64,000 nucleotides of DNA, taken from Sclerodactyla briareus (Eukaryota; Echinodermata; Holothuroidea; Dendrochirotida; Sclerodactylidae). Under the pieces are notes generated by a model that did not search any database, was not told the origin of the DNA, and saw only the letters and a list, made by a program, of their open reading frames with translations. The DNA lies in NCBI GenBank assembly GCA_026419785.1, contig JAODTK010001554.1, forward strand, positions 124,001 through 188,000, written 5' to 3'. This document shows, one piece after another, positions 58,001-64,000 of the stretch. The position numbers were made by a program, and so were the translations under genes. Numbering within the stretch: the first letter of the stretch is position 1; the number at the start of each line of letters is the position of its first letter.

Positions 58001-61000
58001 AGCCCTTGTTATGGGTCGACATTGCGAATGTTACCTACTAAGCAATAGTATTACTCAGAATCACACAGCACGCAGTATAGTTGTACGGCGACCAGCCTTG
58101 AGGACATATTGGGGTCGTTGATTGTCCTTGACGGAACACATCTCCTACCCAAACAGTTGTGATACCCTGATAAAAAAGCGGTATTGTGTAATATTCGTGT
58201 ACGTACGCCAACGACACTAAGACAACAATTAGAGTGCAGAACAAACCCTAACCGAGGGGTATGCATCTTAGCAAATAGATCATACTTGAACCAGAGAGGG
58301 AGCCGAAAATTATTCGGAACTATAACAGCAAAGGTTAAATGCATTTTGTGAAATGTAATATTCCGTTTAATTCTCATGAGGGAGCAAAATTCAATTAACT
58401 AGCATTAACTGTTCAGCAAGGAATTATAGTTAGTTAAGTGATTCTCATAGTTTTGCTAAAAACACAACAGCATCATTTAGCGCGGCATTTGAACAGAAAG
58501 GAAACATATATGACTTTGTACACAGATTGTGAAAGAATTCATATGAGGATATAGGGAGATTGTGCTCAAGCCTTAATATTTTGCGAAAATAAGAGGGAGG
58601 AATAGTATATGCTCACGCAGACCATTTGAGTGGCAGGGGCGCTCTCCAAAATATTAGCTGTTAAGCTTACAGTCAACATCCCATATAAAATTACTCATTT
58701 TGTTTGTAATCCTTCCCCCAATTTTCAAGCAAGATGACCCACTCCTTATTTCATTGGGTGCGCGAGAAGGCAAAAGGTTATTTGATCTGCAGGAATCTAA
58801 TGGGGGAAATGTACAGCATGGCGCACAAGCCAATTGGCAACCGTATTACCGAACGTTATGTATTTGTGATTAAATATCACACAGTTCGTACTGTGAGGCA
58901 ACGAAATCGCAAAATCGGACGGATGGCGAATTCCAAATATTCCGACACGGAAGAAAGACAATTTAGGATCCAATCTTCCCTCTCGATGGCTATTAAAAAA
59001 AAAAAAAATAACATCGTTTCTTCACTAATGCAGCAACAGACGACAGTCAACATACGTCGTTCATGGCATACAAAGCTTGATAAAGAGTACTTACACCGCG
59101 GTGATCGAGGGTAGTATTATCGTTCGTAGGGTCCACAAACCTCTCAGGCCGAAATTATACTAAATAGACCCCGTGTGCTCTCGATATGTTTCTACTTTCA
59201 GATTCCCATTTCAAATATACCCCACTAGTTTGCGGAGCCTCAGCTTGTTGAGCTTCTTTCCCTCGTAGTAATGAATATACATTCCGTTCATAAACGACCT
59301 CATTCCGCTTTCCAAAGGTCATTACACATTCTATATATCAATAATTGTGATTCTTCTACATGGAAATGACGATTGTCGTATGATTTATGTCTGCGAGGAG
59401 TGGCAAGAAATGAAAAAACAGATTTTTTTTTTTTTCATTGAGAATTGAACTTGTGTTCTTTTATGTATTTACTTGTATTAGCATACACAGATCACACATG
59501 GTTCCTGTGTATTATAGACATCAATATGAAAGAACACCATATTTATTGGACAACGGACCAAAGAACAAACTCGTCAAAGAACAATTGCCTAGGCTTCTCA
59601 TCATCTTCCTCGTAATAGGTCAAAGGGCTGTGGATGTTTGGAAACCTGATTCCAGCCGCACTCAACGGTCCAAGCTCAGCCAAAATATGAAGAAGCTCAC
59701 AGCAGATCTGCCACTCATACCTTGACACAGTCTCATTCATTGAACAGATTAGGAATCGACGATTCAAGAGAGGGGTCAGAGAGGGTCATCTACTTCCGCA
59801 TGAACTGAGACCTTCTTTGAAAACAGACAGTAAGCGCTACCCAAGTCGCTGCAACAATTTTCACAACCATTCACAAACTGATGCTCGTGTCATCTTTGAA
59901 GACATCAGTCAGCCTCACTAGTCCCCGTTCGCTATGGTGATCAAAGTATGAGTGTCTACCAAAGATATAGTTTCCAGCCTAATGATTGTACTGTCTGAAT
60001 TTACACAGTGACTCTGAATGAAATGTAGACCTGTTGGGTTGACCTTCCAATCTAGCACATTCCAACGAATATTTACATCTGTCGAATTCAATATCTTGTT
60101 TGTCACGTTGCGCTGCTTGTCGTATGTGAAACGAGCGGATTAACGAACGACTTTCAAATTCTGGGATATCTAACTGCCTAAACTCATCCCACATTTCACA
60201 GCCGACTGCGTGCGCACTCTTCTTTACCCCACGTACGAAACATGAAAGCATGCGAGTGGATCAATGTGATTCTCCTCTTCCCACGTATGGAACATGGGAA
60301 CCCCTCAATCTCCTCTTTGGTTATAACAATTATCCAGGGGTGTTGATTTCTGTCTTCAAGGAATTACATTTATCTGAGTGAACGGTTCTAATTTCATATT
60401 ACACATACACGACAGCCTCTGACATGATACGTGTGCTACGTGATATGTTGCCTCTGCCTATGACGCGTGTAATACATTGGTATAATTATATGTAAAAGAC
60501 AACAGGCTGTTCGGAACACGTCTTCACATTTCCTAGTCTTCGAAGTCTTCGACCTCAGGTACTGGAGTCAATGCGTTATCTGCAATGTGTCAACAGACAA
60601 CTGCAGGATGAAATATGAATAAGCTAATATATTAGCTGGAGAAAAACTGAATGCGTCAGTCCTAACCCGAAGTTCATACGACTTTTCGTTACAGAGTTAC
60701 AGGCCTTTGTTGAAAGTGTGCATGTGTAATGCGCAAGATAGAGAAGCATCTCATCTTGCAATAATTAATCATGTCATACTTGCACAACCATGCAACTATT
60801 CTTTGTTTTCTATTGAAATTCACACACTAATTCCACTTTGAAAAGCATTTAGCCTATTTAGTGTTGATGGTTATTTTGGTGAGAGGAAGACAACATAACT
60901 TCTGCTAAATGTTGACTTATTCAACAAAATAAAACAATGAAATATATAACATAACATTTCCTATTTGTCCAAGTTTTACGTTCATTCGTTATTGAGTCAA

Positions 61001-62204
61001 TTGGGATTATCCCAATTTCCCCTCTGGCGTAATGGACCAAACTTTGAAGGCCAATAACTCCACATAGGAACATCGTATCGAAATGGGGTTTGAACCTATA
61101 GATAAAGTTTTCCATTCTCCATATGACCTATGTTATATAAACAGATATACAGATATTAGTGTCTCCAATTGGAAAATTAAATACAAGTTGTGTGCGCCGT
61201 ATCTTGGTACCACACCTCATATCTCGTTCTTTTGTGCACATAAATGTAGGAGTCTGATCTTGCCACGCTGCTCTTCATGCGACAATCGCTGATAAGTACC
61301 TCTTGACTTCGCTAGATAATTCCGCTTGATCTCGAAAAAATTACGATTATCCCCCTGTAGATCTTTTATCTCATAAAAAACCAAGTTCCAAATTCCAGTT
61401 CTTAAATTAACAATGGGAGGGGTAGAAGAGCATCTATCCATAAATATATGTAGTTGTGAAGTAGCTATTGTTTCTTCGACAATTAGCGCTCTTGATGTCT
61501 TTCGCATATAGAAACCTACAGTTTGTTACCGTCAGTATAATATTACGTTGACGGGAGAGTGTCGTTGCCAATAAACGTGTAGTTGTTCAAGCTATCGAAA
61601 TGATGGAGAATTTATGTGGAGCTATCGAGAACTTGGATTACGCTACGCAGCTGTGAGAAATAAACCGGTGAAACGAACGTCAACCCGACGTGCGGCCGAC
61701 GCATGTATTAGCTTATGTCTCCTCTTAAAATCAACAGCCCTTATTATTCACGAGAATTTGGGAACACAAAAGAGGGGGATGACGTCTGCAAATGAGGTCC
61801 TGAGAAATGTTGCAAATAGAAGTATGACGGGGTAAAAAGTTTGTGATAAAAATTCCAAGTGAGACATTCCGCAGACTATGAAACCGGTTGCCATGTAGGA
61901 TGAGATTGGAGAAAGTTCTGTTCATCTAATAAATGCACTGGCAGATATAGAGTACAATGAATGTTGTTATAAATGTCATTGCATTATGAACTAGTTATTC
62001 AAACACTGACCGAATGGATGTTCCTCACGGGTCTCGCTTTTGGCCATCGAAGATTCCAGTCTGACAATTTGACGTTCCGCTCTGGTCACTCTATGATTTT
62101 TGTGGTGATTTTCATATCAATCTCGGAAAATTGTTTACTCTGTTGAATATTATGACAATTACCAGTTTGTTAATCACATCACAATATATTAATATATGGG
62201 CAAT
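55005..62204. other. No gene recognised
   Basis: Two longer plus frames lie here, 55309-55728 (139 codons) and 58734-59114 (126 codons). Neither shows a known motif, signal peptide or repeat. A minus frame at 59543-59767 has protein-like composition and ends at a TAA inside AATAAATA, but no splice site or homology supports it. No RNA genes or transposon ends are evident across 7.2 kb. Confidence 0.4.
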
Positions 62205-62350
62205 TTGTACGAGCCCTATTACGTCTTTGACGTGTCTACAGCGCTTCACGGATATCATCCCGATCATAGGAACGCACTCCGATAATCCCGGAGAATATAG
62301 TGGTAAATGACATTTATACTTTGCTCGTCTGGTCTGGCCATTGAACTACT
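62205..62350. repeat. Dispersed repeat containing CAGCGCTTCACGGAT
   Basis: Shares AGCGCTTCACGGAT and a following (T/C)C(T/C)GATCA word with the repeat at 36965-37168. The copy is short and its boundaries are not clear. Confidence 0.5.
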
Positions 62351-63308
62351 ATAGGGAATAGACATTTTTCAGATTACTACTCGCACACAAATTAAAAGCC
62401 TTCCGAAAAAAACACCTGAAACGCATATTGTCACTTTTTGGGGCGTTGGTTAGTCAATATTATTTTATTTTTTATTTTGTTGCCAGACCGCCACTGCTTG
62501 TTTTGGGCCCAGCTCAGGATTCCACCCGGTCTGACCTCTCCCTAAAATATTCAACCCACAGATTGAATAATAAAAAAAAGTTGTAAATTTTATATGGATA
62601 GATCGAGGTGGAATAGTCGCTGTTATTCGATTGACAATCGAAATCGATAATGTGTCTATGTGTTTTCTTTCACAATAACTGAAAACTTGAATTTGGTCCA
62701 CTCAGGCAATTCTGCTAGTAACGGGGTCAACATTGGTTATTTTTCTAATCACAAAATACGAATGACAATTATCGCTGCAAGTACATTAGTCACGAAGACA
62801 CAACTTTCATAATTTAGTTGGAATGCTATCAAAAAATAAAAATGGTCATTCAAATTGCCAAAACTGACTTCAAGGTCAGCAGAAATGGGATTTTTCCACC
62901 TGTACAGAGGGCCCCTCGTTACGTTACGAGGGACCTTTCTGCTAGTTTGTGCCACAAACTATTGGTATCCAACGGGGCTGCGTCCGAAAGAGAGTTGACT
63001 ACTAGTAGTAGTTGGAGACTGCGTCTATCCGACATGACAGTGATTCACCCTCGCCAGCGATCCGATCCGCCGCGCAAGTTTTATTTTCCTCCTCAAAACT
63101 TTTAATGTTGATGTCTCTGAATTTCTATTTGATTTTTTTTCCGAGCAAAGTTCCCGGGTCTCCCACTGGCTTAGATGTGGGATTTCATAGACGCGTATGG
63201 CGTTTCGCGGCTGGATGTGAAATCAATATTAATGGAAACAACGTTGTTCAAAGAGGAAAATACTATAAGTGTATACGACAGACCTAAAGAGGCAGCAGCC
63301 CTTGTATA
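62351..63308. other. No gene recognised; one hairpin
   Basis: CCCTCGT (62916-62922) and ACGAGGG (62929-62935) can pair in a seven-base stem. Open frames at 62818-63287 (plus) are unrecognised. Confidence 0.45.
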
Positions 63309-63600
63309 TTGTCGTTGCTTGGCTTTTTGAGGAATATGCCATAGAATTCATTCGCGTTGATACGCATCGCCTCCGTATTGGTACATGTGCTTTTTTTCGC
63401 TTATTTAAGGCGTTGGTTTAGCTCAGTTAATGGGCTGCTGTGAAAATCGTCACATTAAAAATGTAGGCAGTCCATGCTATCTTCGTTAATTAGCTTTTGG
63501 AGGAAGATATTCCTATATAATTCCTATCCCGGTGGTACGCATCCCATCCCGTATAGAATTGGTATATATGCTTTATTTCGCCTATACGGGTGTTGTGTTA
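63309..63600. repeat. Diverged tandem duplication, about 170 bp period
   Basis: TCGTT(N)TT(N)GCTTTT(N)GAGGAA, then TACGCATC, (C)CCGTAT, a GGTA-AT-TGCTTT word and TTTCGC(T/C)TAT occur in order at 63311-63407 and again at 63482-63585. Both copies are degraded and neither codes for protein. Confidence 0.65.
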
Positions 63601-64000
63601 TCGCTTATTTATAATTTTTTTTTGCCTCTGTGGAAACAGATTCCTATCTTTGGCAAACTAAATCGGACATATTCAACATATCCTCCTGGTCCCACCCAGT
63701 TTACGTAAATTGGCCATTTTTTTTAAAAAAATAACAATTGAAATTTGACAAACTTGCAACGTGACCAAAAAATCTCAATCTCCTATGTCTACTCACGGAT
63801 GACAAGGGATTGTTGGTCACATCCTAGAGTTCGTCGTTTGGTAATCCAATTGTACTTATTGTCCCATTCTGATGTTGAGAACATTGCAGATAGTCTTCTT
63901 GAAAAGTGGCAACTTGTGATCAAAATGCCTTCTTTGTACCCCACATTTCGAAATTATACAGAACATCTAATATAATAATACCCCGTCTGTTTGCTGAATC
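63601..64000. other. No gene recognised
   Basis: A+T-rich to the window edge. The plus frame 63745-63975 has no known motif. Confidence 0.4.

Noticed and set aside
59543..59767. Possible 3' exon on the minus strand ending at TAA within AATAAATA
   Set aside because: It reads like protein, but there is no acceptor at a suitable place, no known motif and no neighbouring exon.
63410..63440. tRNA A-box-like word TTAGCTCAGTTAATGGGC
   Set aside because: No B box at the expected distance, so neither a tRNA nor a confident SINE call is possible.
1..64000. CRISPR arrays, rRNA genes, prophage or other prokaryotic systems
   Set aside because: No spaced identical direct repeats, no rRNA-like blocks and no dense coding; the window is animal-type repeat-rich DNA.

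Overview
The window looks like intergenic or intronic DNA from a repeat-rich animal nuclear genome. It is A+T-rich, has no open reading frame longer than about 150 codons, and carries none of the dense ORFs, operons or ribosome-binding sites of a prokaryote. The recognisable pieces are animal-type: CR1/Rex1-like and jockey-like LINE remnants, a tRNA-derived SINE, cut-and-paste DNA transposon derivatives, and the palindromic, GCC-rich or tandem-repeat interspersed families common in marine invertebrates. An echinoderm, hemichordate or other marine invertebrate is my guess; no single feature proves it. I recognise no complete host gene and no confident host exon.

Layout. 1-10 kb is mostly unannotatable, with two decayed LINE reverse-transcriptase pieces on the minus strand (4.9-5.2 and 7.6-7.9 kb), an AT microsatellite (6.2-6.4 kb) and a GACA/GATA microsatellite (9.7-9.8 kb). 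At 10.02-10.77 kb a 746-bp element with 45-bp terminal inverted repeats, resembling a PIF/Harbinger derivative, encloses a CCAAT box and a first exon encoding a MADF/Myb-SANT-like DNA-binding domain that is broken by one frameshift. At 15.1-15.8 kb a CR1/Rex1-like LINE fragment runs straight into a TAAG microsatellite. 24.3-25.3 kb holds minisatellite-like duplications. At 27.6-27.9 kb is a 249-bp hAT-like MITE with a perfect 8-bp target duplication. A further RT remnant lies at 29.9 kb on the plus strand. 31.9-34.1 kb holds a diverged A-B-A...B repeat.

36.9-39.0 kb packs a dispersed repeat, a 1.23-kb inverted-repeat element and a tRNA-SINE. 43.7 kb has a compact palindromic MITE. 45.7-46.3 kb and 53.7-55.0 kb are two members of one family with a CCCC/GGGG hairpin end, a GCC-rich tract and degenerate tandem repeats.

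The richest region is 46.36-52.3 kb. It holds a minus-strand CR1/Rex1-like LINE whose endonuclease, RT-finger and C-terminal parts are all readable. Its history can be reconstructed: the RT catalytic palm has been deleted, about 1.9 kb of unrelated DNA separates the RT fingers from the next RT block, and a 1,460-bp element rich in TACGTA, with about 22-bp terminal inverted repeats, has inserted into the endonuclease domain. A tandem duplication of about 260 bp lies upstream of the LINE coding region.

Nothing here forms a working pathway. The genes are transposon remains at different stages of decay, and many paired copies differ by single-base indels, which may be partly assembly error. All calls rest on reading motifs and repeats by eye; no database search was run.
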